Origin: CAYVSF01 sp046482855 | GTDB taxonomy: Bacteria > Bacteroidota > Bacteroidia > Bacteroidales > UBA12077 | NCBI GenBank assembly: GCA_046482855.1 | Contig: JAWOEH010000195.1 | Span: forward strand, 1 to 54,881 | Length of the DNA stretch: 54,881 nt | Direction of reading: 5' to 3' | Part shown: piece by piece, positions 26,623 to 36,420 of the stretch | Position numbering within the stretch: position 1 is the first letter of the stretch | Layout: every line of letters begins with the position of its first letter | Notes under the pieces: generated by a model | Told to the model about the DNA's origin: nothing | The model's input: only the letters and a program-made list of their open reading frames with translations | Database searches by the model: none | Made by a program: the position numbers and the translations under genes

Positions 26623-27417
26623 CTAAGGTAAACTATTTATAAACTCCTGATAACGGGATTCGAATAACTCCCCTTCCGGCGAACCTAAACCGGCCCACAC
26701 GTCATAAATATTTCCCACTCGGTTACCTGGATTAGGGTGGGTACTCAAAAACTCGGGAGCACGAGTGCCACCTTCAAGCTTTTCGAAGAATCCGGCTACC
26801 CCCCGAGGATCATAGTCGGTGTCAGCAGTATAGCGCACGGCATAACTGTCAGCCTCATACTCATCATCACGACTAAAGGCCAAACTACTTAAACCTTGTG
26901 TCAGCTCTGCAGCAATCTGCGCCATGGCACTCGGATCATCACCTAACAAAGCCGCTAATAAAAACTGAAATCCATAGGCACGAGTTAAACGTGCTGTGGT
27001 GTGACGCCTGTCGGCATGGGCCATTTCATGGGCCATGACCCCCGCAAACTGAGCTTCATCATCTAAGTATTTTATTAAACCCGTATAGAAATACATATAG
27101 CCGCCGGGAACACAAAAAGCATTCAAGACATCATCGTTATGAATGATCCGCACCTCCCAATCAAACTCTCTGGCATAACGCAGATCATCTGAAGCAACTA
27201 TTTCATCGCGAATCCGCCGTAAATGCTCGTAGGCATCGGCATATTGACGCTCATTTAGAAGGGGATATTCAGCATCGTTGGCTAGAATTTCCCGGTTAAA
27301 TTCCTGACCAAATTCCTTATCTTGTTGCAAGGAGAAGAAATTTAAATTTCCATCCTCATCACAGGACGATAAAAATAGTGCCAGGCTCATTACCAATGGT
27401 AAAAACAATCGTCTCAT
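26623..27417 (-). CDS. M48-family metalloprotease lipoprotein
   Basis: The 264-residue protein has a signal peptide with lipobox LSSC (Cys19). The zinc motif HEMAH is at 130-134, and the downstream EYEADSYAV supplies the third ligand as in M48. The H-x-N-P motif STHPNPGNRV is also present. It resembles LoiP/YggG and BepA-type envelope quality-control proteases but lacks the TPR domain of BepA. It probably sits at the periplasmic face of a membrane. An exact -7 box (TATCTTTG, minus strand, 27443-27450) lies 25 bp upstream of the ATG. Confidence 0.9.
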   Translation of the reverse strand: MRRLFLPLVMSLALFLSSCDEDGNLNFFSLQQDKEFGQEFNREILANDAEYPLLNERQYADAYEHLRRIRDEIVASDDLRYAREFDWEVRIIHNDDVLNAFCVPGGYMYFYTGLIKYLDDEAQFAGVMAHEMAHADRRHTTARLTRAYGFQFLLAALLGDDPSAMAQIAAELTQGLSSLAFSRDDEYEADSYAVRYTADTDYDPRGVAGFFEKLEGGTRAPEFLSTHPNPGNRVGNIYDVWAGLGSPEGELFESRYQEFINSLP

Positions 27418-27442
27418 AATAGGTTGATTTATTTACACCTCA

Positions 27443-27450
27443 CAAAGATA
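27443..27450 (-). promoter_or_regulatory. -7 box TATCTTTG for the M48 lipoprotein gene
   Basis: An exact TAnnTTTG on the minus strand, 25 bp before the ATG at 27417. The -33 region is not recognisable. Confidence 0.45.
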
Positions 27451-27635
27451 CAAATTTTCAACACGTGGTTTATAAATAGCCATGAAATGCAAAACAAGCA
27501 AAAACACGCAGGTATAATTTTTGTTACAATTTTGTAATAATGTAACTCATTTTTCGTAAGATTGTAGAGTCGGGTTCATCTTTTAAGTACCCTGCTACAA
27601 AGCCATTCGCTCTTTGCCCGTCAAAAGGAAGATAC

Positions 27636-30600
27636 ATGAAAAAAAAGAACCTTCTGCTTATTATCATACTCATGGGTCTGTTCTCCTCCACAGTTCAAGC
27701 CCAATACTTTGGTCAAAACAAAGTAATGTATGAACAGTTCGACTTTGAAATTTACAACTCCCCCCATTTTGCCATTTACAATTATTTGGGAAACGACACC
27801 ATTATGGAGATGCTGGGGTACCAAACCGAAAAATGGTACGAGCGACATCGTGCTATTTTTGGTGACACCTTGCGCGAAAGTCCATTGATTCTCTACAACA
27901 ACCATACAGATTTTAAGCAAACCTCTGTAATTTCAGGACTTATAGGCGTTGGCACTGGCGGTGTAACGGAGAGTTTGCGCCGCCGCGTTGTAATACCCGT
28001 AATGGAAAGCAACAAGGAAACTGACCATGTGTTGGGCCATGAAATGGTGCATGTTTTTCAATATACCACCATCGTAGAAGATGACAGCATGACTTTTCAG
28101 GCACTAGCCAATGTCCCTTTATGGATGATTGAAGGGATGGCTGAATTTCTTTCCATTGGTCCGGAAGATAACAGAACCTCCATGTGGATGCGAGACGCAC
28201 TCATTCATAACGACATCCCTTCGGTGGAAGAACTGACACGAAATCCTTATAAATATTTCCCCTACCGTTACGGACATGCCTTTTGGGCATTTGTTACAGG
28301 ACATTGGGGCGACCAAATTATTAAGCCCCTATTTTATAATACCCTTAAAATGGGGCCCGAAATGGCAATCGATACCTTACTGAATATGTCGGCTGATAGT
28401 TTATCAGGTTTTTGGGAACGCGAAATAAAAGCTTACTACACACCCATGATGAAGGATACACTGGCGCCCCCCGGAGAGTTGCTTTTCTCCTCAAAAAACT
28501 CCGGCTCCTTAAATCTATCGCCAACACTAAGCCCCGATGGCAAAAACATCACCTTTCTCACCGATAAAGATGTAATAAGCATTGATATCATGATGGCCAA
28601 TACCGAAACAAAGGAGGTAGAAAGACGACTTACCAGTACCGTTCGACAAACTCATATTGACGACTTCAACTACATCGAATCTACCGGTTCCTTCTCGCCC
28701 GATGGCAACAAATATGCCGTCACAACCTTTAGTAAGGGAACCAATAAATTGCTCATTGCTCAATTGCGTAACAAAGGCGCCAGATCAGTACAGGAAATTT
28801 CAATACCCGGTATCGACGCCTTCTCCAATCCCAGATGGTCCCCTGTCAGTAATGACATTCTTTTTACGGGACTGGTAAAAGGACAAAGTGATCTTTACTT
28901 ATACAACCTGGATACAAAAAAATTAACAGCCTTAACAAACGATATATACTCCGATGTACACCCCGCTTGGTCATCGGATGGAAAAACCATCACTTTTATT
29001 TCCGATAGAGGTGAAGATACAGACCTAAGCCGACAAGATTACGGCGCCTATCGACTTTGCGAGTTAGATGTGGCCACAAAAGAGTTAACAACCTACAGTT
29101 TCTTCCCCAAAAGCAGCATCTTCAGTCCTCAATATGCGCCTGGAGACAGTTCCATTTACTTCCTGGCACACGCCGATGGTTTCCGTAACCTGTACCGTTT
29201 TGATAAACCCACCGGAAAGATCTTCCGACTCACTCGTTTATCAACAGGCATTACCGGTATTACAGATTTGGCACCGGCCTACTCGGTGGCCCGGAAATCT
29301 GGCGATATTGCGTATACCCTGTATCGTAACGACAAATACATAATTTATAAAGCCTCCCCGGAAGATCTGCAGGAAGAAGAGATGAACCCCTACTACACCA
29401 ATAATGATGCAGCCTATCTACCTCCCGGAAAGAATCGCATTATCGATATTGTAGAAAGCAACCTCAAAGCACACCCGGAACCTTTAACCCCCGACAGCTT
29501 TAAAACGGCTCCTTACGATGCCAAATTTCAGCTTGACTATATTGGCGCCTCGGGACTTGGCGTTGGCACAAGTCAATACGGAACAATGGCCTCAGGTGGC
29601 ATTGCTGCCTTATTCAGCGATATGCTTAAACATCACCAAATTTACACAGCATTACAAGTAAATGGAGAGATCTACGACATTGGCGGCCAGGTAGCTTACC
29701 TGAACAGTAAAAGACGCACCAACTGGGGTGGAGGATACAGTCATATACCCTACCGCACCTCCATGCTCTATTACAAAATGGACACCATTTCTGATGGAGA
29801 TAGCGATTACCTGGTGGATAACTATATAATCGAACGCATTCGCATTTTTCAGGATCAGCTTTATGTTAATGGTCAATACCCGTTATCAACAAAAATACGA
29901 TTTGAAGGCAGCATGTCGTATACACGATACAGCTATCGTATCGACAGCATTAACAACTATTACAATGCCGGATTTAAGATTGGCGAAACAAGAGAGAAGG
30001 TAGATGGCCCTGAGCCCTTTTTTATTGGCTCGGTTTCGGCAGCATTTGTTGGCGATAATGCCACCTATGGATTAACTTCGCCGCTGGATGGCTTTCGCTA
30101 TCGATTCGAGGTAGGAAAGATGTTTGATGCTGTAAATATTACAACCCTCCGCCTCGACTATCGGAAATACTGGTATAAGAAACCCCTTAGTTTTGCTGTC
30201 AGAGGCTTCCACTATGGCCGCTACGGGGGCAATTCAGGACGACTCTACCCGTTGTATATCGGGTACGACTACTACATCCGGGGCTACAGCTACAGTACAG
30301 TCCGACAGAACGAAAACGCCACAAATACAAATAACCTTGACATTAACACACTTACCGGCGACAAGATGCTCATCGCCAATGCGGAAGTGCGCTTTCCCTT
30401 CACAGGTCCCAAGCGATTAACACTCATAAAATCGGGCTATCTGTATAGTGATTTAGTACTATTTGCCGATGCAGGGCTAGCCTATAATAGCAGCACCCCG
30501 TGGAGCAAGAATACGCAGGTTAAGTGGAACTGGAAGCCCCAATCCGATGGAAGAATACCGGTATACAGCCTGGGAATGTCCTTGCGAATAAACATGTTTG

Positions 30601-30695
30601 GCTACGCCATTTTGGAGCCCTATATTGCTATGCCCTTTCAGCAAACCAATGCCGACTATACCTTTGGCCTCAGCATTACAGGTGGAGGATGGTAG
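27636..30695 (+). CDS. Exported metalloprotease-like/PD40 propeller/outer-membrane barrel protein
   Basis: The protein has 1019 residues. The signal peptide ends at VQAQ (about 22). Residues 30-260 look like a gluzincin peptidase-MA domain with HEMVH (135-139) and EGMAE (166-170) as likely zinc ligands. Residues about 280-600 contain TolB/PD40 propeller blades (for example LSPDGKNITFLTD, FSPDGNKYAVTT, WSSDGKTITFISDRGED). From about 640 to the end it is rich in alternating aromatic beta strands ending in a hydrophobic strand, resembling a BamA/Omp85-like barrel. Such proteins occur in Bacteroidota but their function is not established, to my knowledge. It ends 2 bp before the convergent neighbour. 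Confidence 0.8.
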   Translation: MKKKNLLLIIILMGLFSSTVQAQYFGQNKVMYEQFDFEIYNSPHFAIYNYLGNDTIMEMLGYQTEKWYERHRAIFGDTLRESPLILYNNHTDFKQTSVISGLIGVGTGGVTESLRRRVVIPVMESNKETDHVLGHEMVHVFQYTTIVEDDSMTFQALANVPLWMIEGMAEFLSIGPEDNRTSMWMRDALIHNDIPSVEELTRNPYKYFPYRYGHAFWAFVTGHWGDQIIKPLFYNTLKMGPEMAIDTLLNMSADSLSGFWEREIKAYYTPMMKDTLAPPGELLFSSKNSGSLNLSPTLSPDGKNITFLTDKDVISIDIMMANTETKEVERRLTSTVRQTHIDDFNYIESTGSFSPDGNKYAVTTFSKGTNKLLIAQLRNKGARSVQEISIPGIDAFSNPRWSPVSNDILFTGLVKGQSDLYLYNLDTKKLTALTNDIYSDVHPAWSSDGKTITFISDRGEDTDLSRQDYGAYRLCELDVATKELTTYSFFPKSSIFSPQYAPGDSSIYFLAHADGFRNLYRFDKPTGKIFRLTRLSTGITGITDLAPAYSVARKSGDIAYTLYRNDKYIIYKASPEDLQEEEMNPYYTNNDAAYLPPGKNRIIDIVESNLKAHPEPLTPDSFKTAPYDAKFQLDYIGASGLGVGTSQYGTMASGGIAALFSDMLKHHQIYTALQVNGEIYDIGGQVAYLNSKRRTNWGGGYSHIPYRTSMLYYKMDTISDGDSDYLVDNYIIERIRIFQDQLYVNGQYPLSTKIRFEGSMSYTRYSYRIDSINNYYNAGFKIGETREKVDGPEPFFIGSVSAAFVGDNATYGLTSPLDGFRYRFEVGKMFDAVNITTLRLDYRKYWYKKPLSFAVRGFHYGRYGGNSGRLYPLYIGYDYYIRGYSYSTVRQNENATNTNNLDINTLTGDKMLIANAEVRFPFTGPKRLTLIKSGYLYSDLVLFADAGLAYNSSTPWSKNTQVKWNWKPQSDGRIPVYSLGMSLRINMFGYAILEPYIAMPFQQTNADYTFGLSITGGGW

Positions 30696-30697
30696 AG

Positions 30698-31408
30698 CTA
30701 TTCAGGCAACGAAAACTCTTCCTGAAGACGCCTTACAACCGTCAATTTATCCTCTAAGTTCGAGGATTGTAGCTGATAATACCAAACCAAGCCCTCTTCC
30801 CGACGGTCGGAACGCAAATAACCGGCAATGATGTAGTAATAGGCAAAAGCATATAACGAAGTACGCTCCTGTAAGGGCAAAGGAGGTGTCAGAACCTTTT
30901 CAAATCCCTTTATACAACGCAAATAATCACCCTCCCGATAGCAGTCGAGGGCTTTATCAAACACTCCTGCTTTTTCATTAAATCGCACATCCAATACAAT
31001 TCCCGATAACTTCAAACATGCCTGATCGCATACCTCCTCTATCGAAAGCCAGGTTAACTCATTATCAATAGCTGGAAAGTGCAACTGAAAAGTGACCTGC
31101 TCACCTATCGATTCAAATCGGTGCGCTTGCGGACATAAGGGAATGCCTTCAATCCTTTTTGCAGCTGCAATAAATTCGTTATCACTATAAAGATGTACCT
31201 CACTACTAAGGCAAAACCATCCGCCACTTTCACGTTCATTCAGGATACGTAAATAAAACACACTACCATCCGAGGTAAGCACAACGCTATCGATGCGAAC
31301 GGTTCGATGACTTTTTTCCAGGATAACAGGTTCGTGAACAACAACTGATTGACTATAGGAAGCTATCCAGCTTGACAAAAACACAACCAACAGCAGTAGT
31401 CTTTTCAT
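30698..31408 (-). CDS. Exported protein of unknown function with TPR-like C-terminus
   Basis: The 236-residue protein has a cleavable signal peptide (MKRLLLLVVFLSSWIASYSQ). The N-terminal half is beta-rich with cysteines in WFCLSSEV and IPLCPQA and a CDQAC motif near 125. The C-terminal half (about 145-236) is helical with a TPR-like pair including ALDCYREGDYLRCIKGFEKVL. I do not recognise the family. It lies downstream of fadL on the same strand, but a terminator separates them. Confidence 0.6.
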   Translation of the reverse strand: MKRLLLLVVFLSSWIASYSQSVVVHEPVILEKSHRTVRIDSVVLTSDGSVFYLRILNERESGGWFCLSSEVHLYSDNEFIAAAKRIEGIPLCPQAHRFESIGEQVTFQLHFPAIDNELTWLSIEEVCDQACLKLSGIVLDVRFNEKAGVFDKALDCYREGDYLRCIKGFEKVLTPPLPLQERTSLYAFAYYYIIAGYLRSDRREEGLVWYYQLQSSNLEDKLTVVRRLQEEFSLPE

Positions 31409-31440
31409 TATGAGGGTGGGTTTGGTTTTATGAGTAACAA

Positions 31441-31482
31441 AAAACAGACTTGAAAGTTAAAGATTCCTTTCAAATCTGTTTT
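31441..31482. terminator. Hairpin terminator after the FadL gene
   Basis: AAAACAGA and TTGAAAG pair with CTTTCAA and TCTGTTTT, with one C/A mismatch and an 11-nt loop. The ends are A and T rich, so it can act in both directions. It lies between fadL (stop 31499) and the downstream exported-protein gene. Confidence 0.75.
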
Positions 31483-31498
31483 AAATGGGTAAGGTGAG

Positions 31499-33073
31499 CT
31501 ATTTGTCAGAGGAATTCCCCAGCTCTTTTATATTCACATCAAATCCAATGGAGAAGATGAGGTTATTTTTATCATAGGTTTCACGAAATTGGTTATCCCC
31601 GTCATAACTAATAAATTTATAGCCATCTTCATAAACAGTATAGGACATACCCAAATTCATGGCAATTGCCGGATGAATCATCATGCGTCCGCCAAAGCCT
31701 ACGGTATTGCTATTGAGGCTGTATTTTAAATCGGTTTGATACCCCCGGCCAACGCCCGTGTTGCCATACAAATAGCCGGCACTAATCAATATTTGATCAG
31801 TAACATCATATTCAAAACCCATGGCTACCTCCCATAGGTTAGCATCAACTTCTTCCTCTTTCCCATCCCAATCGGCATTTTTATCGAAGAAGTAGTGCAT
31901 ACCTGAGGATACTTTGAAGTTATCGAACAATTGATAGGAAACACCGGCACTAAGAAGTGCGGGCATATCGTTGCGGAACTTTCCGCCATCGGGGAATTGA
32001 CCGGTACCATCAACTTCGGTATCATTCTCAAACTCCAGCGTTGTGTTAAATTCATACTTGATACCAATGTTCCATCCTTCAGCCGGAACAATGTTTACCC
32101 CCAATATGGGCGTAAACCCTGTAGCTACTTGTCTTACATCTACATCCTTGTCGGCAACAGCCTGCGAATTGCCGGCCAAATCTTCTGAGAGTTCTGCAAA
32201 TTTTACGCCTCCTTTTTCCAGAATATCAACTGCTTTATTATTTGTAACGGAAGAAGGGTCATCAACAAAATTTGTCAGTGCATCTATAATATCTTCATCC
32301 GAAACGGTTGCTAAGCTATCAATCATGCCCCCTTTAATAGCAGCTTGTAAATTTGATGAGGCGGTATATAAATCGTCAGCCAACCCCGAAAGCATATCCG
32401 AAGTATTGGCCAAAAATGGGCTTGCTTTCGTATACTCTCCGTTAACCATAAGCTGAATATTCCGGATATGGCCATTATACGTATTTACGGCCCGGATGAA
32501 ACGACCACCTCCAAAAACGGAAAGCATATCGTTCACCTTGTAGGTTACACCTGCCTGCATGCCCCAAAATACGCTGGAACCCTCAAAGAAAAGATCGGCA
32601 CTGTACTCCTCAACATTAAGGCCAAATGCCGACAAGCCTCCTAATTGCGAAGGGAGCGTACTAATGGGCACTTCAAAAGAAGGCAACCCTTCTTCGTATT
32701 CAGCCGAACCTCCGCCACCTGCAGGATTGAATCCAAAAGAAAAAGCCCAGTTGTTCTTCTTATATACGGCATAAACGCCAGGAAAAGCCGGTGCTAACAC
32801 ATCTCCGTTATACTCCTGATCATTCAGAGCTGGATAGGCATTGGTAATCGTTTTTCGTTGAATAATGGTTTGGTTATTTAGCGAGATATACCAACCATCA
32901 TCCAGAAAAGCCAATCCTGCCGGATTATAATAAACAGCGTCCAGTGCAGTGGATGCATCACGTGCATACATACGGACATAGGATGCGCTTTGATTGGCAT
33001 TTGTTACAATACCCCCCGCAAACAGCTGCCCACTAACAAGTAAAATCGTCAAACTCAGAATAATTCGTCTCAT
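31499..33073 (-). CDS. OmpP1/FadL/TodX-family outer-membrane protein
   Basis: The 524-residue protein has a signal peptide (about 1-19) followed by GGIVTNANQSASYVRMYARDAS and ALDAVYYNPAGLAFL, the FadL-family hatch-like start with the NPAG motif. The rest is a predicted beta barrel of about 14 strands with a large helical or loop insertion (about 215-310). FadL proteins pass hydrophobic compounds through the outer membrane by lateral diffusion. The substrate is not readable here. It follows the DUF5723 gene by 234 bp with a terminator in between. Confidence 0.88.
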   Translation of the reverse strand: MRRIILSLTILLVSGQLFAGGIVTNANQSASYVRMYARDASTALDAVYYNPAGLAFLDDGWYISLNNQTIIQRKTITNAYPALNDQEYNGDVLAPAFPGVYAVYKKNNWAFSFGFNPAGGGGSAEYEEGLPSFEVPISTLPSQLGGLSAFGLNVEEYSADLFFEGSSVFWGMQAGVTYKVNDMLSVFGGGRFIRAVNTYNGHIRNIQLMVNGEYTKASPFLANTSDMLSGLADDLYTASSNLQAAIKGGMIDSLATVSDEDIIDALTNFVDDPSSVTNNKAVDILEKGGVKFAELSEDLAGNSQAVADKDVDVRQVATGFTPILGVNIVPAEGWNIGIKYEFNTTLEFENDTEVDGTGQFPDGGKFRNDMPALLSAGVSYQLFDNFKVSSGMHYFFDKNADWDGKEEEVDANLWEVAMGFEYDVTDQILISAGYLYGNTGVGRGYQTDLKYSLNSNTVGFGGRMMIHPAIAMNLGMSYTVYEDGYKFISYDGDNQFRETYDKNNLIFSIGFDVNIKELGNSSDK

Positions 33074-33259
33074 GTTGTTGGAATTAATTTGATAATGTAA
33101 GCCCCTGCCATGAAAAACAGAAGCCTATTTTCGACCCAAATTAACAATATTTAAACTCATAAAACAAGAAAAAGGGTAATTCGATAGCTATCAACTCTTT
33201 TCTGTTCATATTTTTTCGACTAATCAAGTAATATTTTCCACTTTACTTAAAAGAAGGGT

Positions 33260-33282
33260 AAAAAAAAAGGGCCCGAAGGCCC
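33260..33282 (-). terminator. GGGCC-TTCG-GGCCC terminator after the DUF5723 gene
   Basis: On the minus strand, GGGCC-TTCG-GGCCC forms a 5-bp stem with a stable tetraloop, directly followed by nine T. It lies 25 bp after the stop at 33308 and separates the three-gene envelope operon from fadL. Confidence 0.87.
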
Positions 33283-33307
33283 AATACATATATTCTAGAT
33301 GTAAAGC

Positions 33308-34741
33308 TTATCGAATAAATTCTGATTCAATCATAGGAAAGTCCTTCACTTTTTTCTTACAACCAAATGCCAGGTTTAAACCAAAACGCAGATTAAAGGC
33401 CGAGGTTTTATGACCCCACAGGCCCGCAGAGAAGTTATCACTCATGATATAAAATTGAAAGGGAGCGCCTCCTAAAATGAGTCCTGCACCAAGGTTATTA
33501 TAGGTTCCATCCATAATGGAATAGCTCAGACTAAACGCCAACCCTCTAAGCGGACGTGTATTTGCACTTAATGTAAACGCCTGATTCACCTTCCCGTCCC
33601 ATACGCGGGTACGCGACAAAAAGCCCACATCAACCCGTTCGGTTAGTTGGTAACTAGCACCGGCAAACAATTTCGTTCCCAACCCTTTTGAAAAGGAAAT
33701 ACTTTGATCAGCCACTGTGAATTCATTTTCCAGGGAATCCAACACATCCTCAACAGGGTCGCCTTCAATTTCCTCATCAAACTCCGAAGAAACATCTACA
33801 CCCGTATAATCAAAAGTGCCATTAACGCTCAATTGATTTACATCATCTTTCCATTTTATAAAGCCTAAATCTACAACACTGGCCGAGAAATTAAACCTAT
33901 CGTAATTATAAGTAGCCCCTAAATCAATGGCAAATCCCATATTATTGCTACTGAGTGCATAATCCATCACGTCAATATTATCACGCTCCTCAAAACCATC
34001 GAAGTTGCCCTCATTATCGTGTACCACATCCACAGGTGCCGAGATATTCACCCGGGCATTTCCATTAATACGCACAGAGTCAGTCCCCCAGTAGATGCTC
34101 ATGTCGTCAATCTCCGTATCGGCATACCCTTTTCCGAAGAGCAGCTTAGGGCGCACCCCAAAGGTCCAATCGCGGCCAACTTTTTTTGACACAGCCAGTC
34201 CATACTCACGAAAATACATCACCTGCGTATTAAAGGCAGAAAGATCCATCAATTCATTCTTAAAAGGGGCATTTCCCTTTAGCAGCAAGGTGGCAATATC
34301 TTTTGGGTACGTGAATTGCATTTGCTGTCGCTCGCTAATATTAAATCCAAAATACCAATCGCGAACGCGAAAACCCAGGTAGAATAAATTCGTATGAGCC
34401 TGAGCAAAGACACCATTTTTCTTTCTCAATTGGTCGAGAAAAGCGTCCTTATCGGCAAGGGGATGCAGAAAGGTCATTAATGAATCCTGCGTGGGATGTT
34501 TCATTATAATATCGGCAAGAGTAAGTCTGTCATTCCCTCCAGATAGCTGCAGCGAGTTGATAACCGGTAAACCAATATACACATTACACGCTGGCTGAAT
34601 AGCCGGATTCATATGTGTACTTTGCGGCAGGCGTTGCATATAATAAAGGGTTTGGCTATGCTGTGCCCAGCTTGCCGACACGGCCACACCCAGAAAGATA
34701 ATGGCCAAAAGCAAATATTTAAGTAGAGTAACTTTAGTCAT
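33308..34741 (-). CDS. DUF5723-family outer-membrane protein
   Basis: The 477-residue protein has a signal peptide ending at SWAQ (about 26), then LYYMQRLPQSTHMNPAIQP, typical of the Bacteroidota DUF5723 start. The body is alternating polar/hydrophobic beta strands with many aromatic girdle residues, so a barrel of about 14-16 strands is likely. An acidic linker near 310 (EFDEEIEGDPVEDVLDS) may be a periplasmic or surface loop. Function is unknown. Its start is 9 bp after the lipoprotein gene stop, so they are co-transcribed. Confidence 0.75.
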   Translation of the reverse strand: MTKVTLLKYLLLAIIFLGVAVSASWAQHSQTLYYMQRLPQSTHMNPAIQPACNVYIGLPVINSLQLSGGNDRLTLADIIMKHPTQDSLMTFLHPLADKDAFLDQLRKKNGVFAQAHTNLFYLGFRVRDWYFGFNISERQQMQFTYPKDIATLLLKGNAPFKNELMDLSAFNTQVMYFREYGLAVSKKVGRDWTFGVRPKLLFGKGYADTEIDDMSIYWGTDSVRINGNARVNISAPVDVVHDNEGNFDGFEERDNIDVMDYALSSNNMGFAIDLGATYNYDRFNFSASVVDLGFIKWKDDVNQLSVNGTFDYTGVDVSSEFDEEIEGDPVEDVLDSLENEFTVADQSISFSKGLGTKLFAGASYQLTERVDVGFLSRTRVWDGKVNQAFTLSANTRPLRGLAFSLSYSIMDGTYNNLGAGLILGGAPFQFYIMSDNFSAGLWGHKTSAFNLRFGLNLAFGCKKKVKDFPMIESEFIR

Positions 34742-34750
34742 ATCAGTTCT

Positions 34751-36397
34751 TTATAAATCATTTGAATTAAAAGTCGCGTCGGCATCAACCGATAACTGAA
34801 AGCGTACTTTATAACGTTCATAAAACTTCACTCTGTTTTCAGGCGCATAATCAGAAGTAGCTAACCGCGCAACAATAGCGGCATACACAGTATTCTCAAT
34901 ACCCTCCAGACGCGTCTTAGATAACGCCACTTCCGTAGCTTTATTAGTTCTGGCTATAACCGTTCCATTTGCATCCACCTCACTGGCAGGAATAATCACC
35001 TCCTCGCCACTAAGGAATAACTGATCGAGAGGTTGGTAATTAGCATCCAAAAAAATCACCTGCATCTGCACCTGTGCAGGAAGTTCATTTTCAACGGCTA
35101 ATCGAAATCCAAGCTCATCAATACTTTCATAATTGTCGATATCGGTAAGATCCATATCGATGGTATCCTGTAGCGAGAAATTTGAGGCACTAAACCAAAG
35201 CGGCAGAACAAATTCCACATCCACATCCAGGCGACTATCACGATGCGCAAAATTATAAACCTCTGGATCGTTTTCCGGATTTGACGCAGCACTTACCTGA
35301 TAGGCAATAACCTCTGGTTTATAGTTGAGAAAATCGCTAATTGAGGTATTGCTCCTATTTAGGGAAATAGTATCTTTTACAATCTCTCCCTCCTGCGATT
35401 TGTCAGGATACGCAACAGAAAAGGGATTGACTCCTGCATCAAATACCAAATTAGTTGGCGCAGCATCCTCCTTTCGTCCCTCAAACTGATCAATACTTAC
35501 CTCAACCGGCACGCCATATCCATTTCCGATATGAAAGTTCACTTCCGGAGCCTCAAAGAAAATATCTCCCTCCAGTGAGTTATCAAAAAAGTCTATTTCA
35601 AATTCACCTGACTCTCCAGCAAGCTGATAATTTCCTACATAGCCGTAGATACTTTCAAATTCCAGATTCGTAAAATCGGTAGCGATATCAATCCTGTCGC
35701 CACTGCTAATGCCATTTCCGGAATTGTATAGCACTACCCGAAACTCCAGGTTGAGCTCACTATCACCCGTTGAGGTTTCTGTGTCAAGCGAAAAAGTATA
35801 ACCGGAAAGATCAAATACCTGAATATCCGAAAAGGTTCCTGACTCGGAGCTAATTTGTATTTTCTCTCTATAGGGCTCTCCCTCTTTGGTAACACTCGAT
35901 GAGTAGAGTTCCACATATCCGGTATGATTAAAACTGGATGAAACCTCAAAGCGGAAACTGCCTGCATAAAGCTCAATGCTATCAATCCGTTCATTCTGCG
36001 AATACATCCAGGTAAGACTTTTGGTTCGCTCTACAACAATACTATCGCCCCAATCGACATAAGGGGGCACATCCGCATCTGACTCCACCACAACCTCATC
36101 AAACTGTTGGTCGGGGATGTCAATAATATCAGTGGCCATAAACGAGGCTAAACTATCCTGATAGGAGAGATAAATCAGTCCTTCCTCATCCGCAGTTAAA
36201 ACACCGGTGGAATCTACCTCACTAATTAAATCATCCAGCGAAAGAGAGCCTTTAGCCACAGGAGCAAAAGCCCCAACCTCAAATTCCATCTCGTCCGAGA
36301 GTTTATCGAACTCAAACTCTTCCTGCATGCAGGCTGTTAGCAATGAGCTTATCAACAATACGCCCAGAGCTAAATACAATCTATCCTTTCTTATCAT
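34751..36397 (-). CDS. Large lipoprotein of unknown function
   Basis: The 548-residue protein has lipobox LTAC (Cys23) followed by MQEEFEFDKLSDEME, an acidic stretch fitting the surface-export type signal seen in some Bacteroidota lipoproteins. The rest is beta-rich and very acidic, with repeated SIDQF- and DLSGY-like strands that suggest stacked beta-sandwich domains. No enzyme motif is seen. It lies between the DUF3352 gene (23-bp gap) and the DUF5723 barrel gene (9-bp gap) in one operon, so it may be a partner of the barrel. I do not recognise a named family. Confidence 0.65.
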   Translation of the reverse strand: MIRKDRLYLALGVLLISSLLTACMQEEFEFDKLSDEMEFEVGAFAPVAKGSLSLDDLISEVDSTGVLTADEEGLIYLSYQDSLASFMATDIIDIPDQQFDEVVVESDADVPPYVDWGDSIVVERTKSLTWMYSQNERIDSIELYAGSFRFEVSSSFNHTGYVELYSSSVTKEGEPYREKIQISSESGTFSDIQVFDLSGYTFSLDTETSTGDSELNLEFRVVLYNSGNGISSGDRIDIATDFTNLEFESIYGYVGNYQLAGESGEFEIDFFDNSLEGDIFFEAPEVNFHIGNGYGVPVEVSIDQFEGRKEDAAPTNLVFDAGVNPFSVAYPDKSQEGEIVKDTISLNRSNTSISDFLNYKPEVIAYQVSAASNPENDPEVYNFAHRDSRLDVDVEFVLPLWFSASNFSLQDTIDMDLTDIDNYESIDELGFRLAVENELPAQVQMQVIFLDANYQPLDQLFLSGEEVIIPASEVDANGTVIARTNKATEVALSKTRLEGIENTVYAAIVARLATSDYAPENRVKFYERYKVRFQLSVDADATFNSNDL

Positions 36398-36420
36398 AAT
36401 AACAGACTTAAATTCAATCT

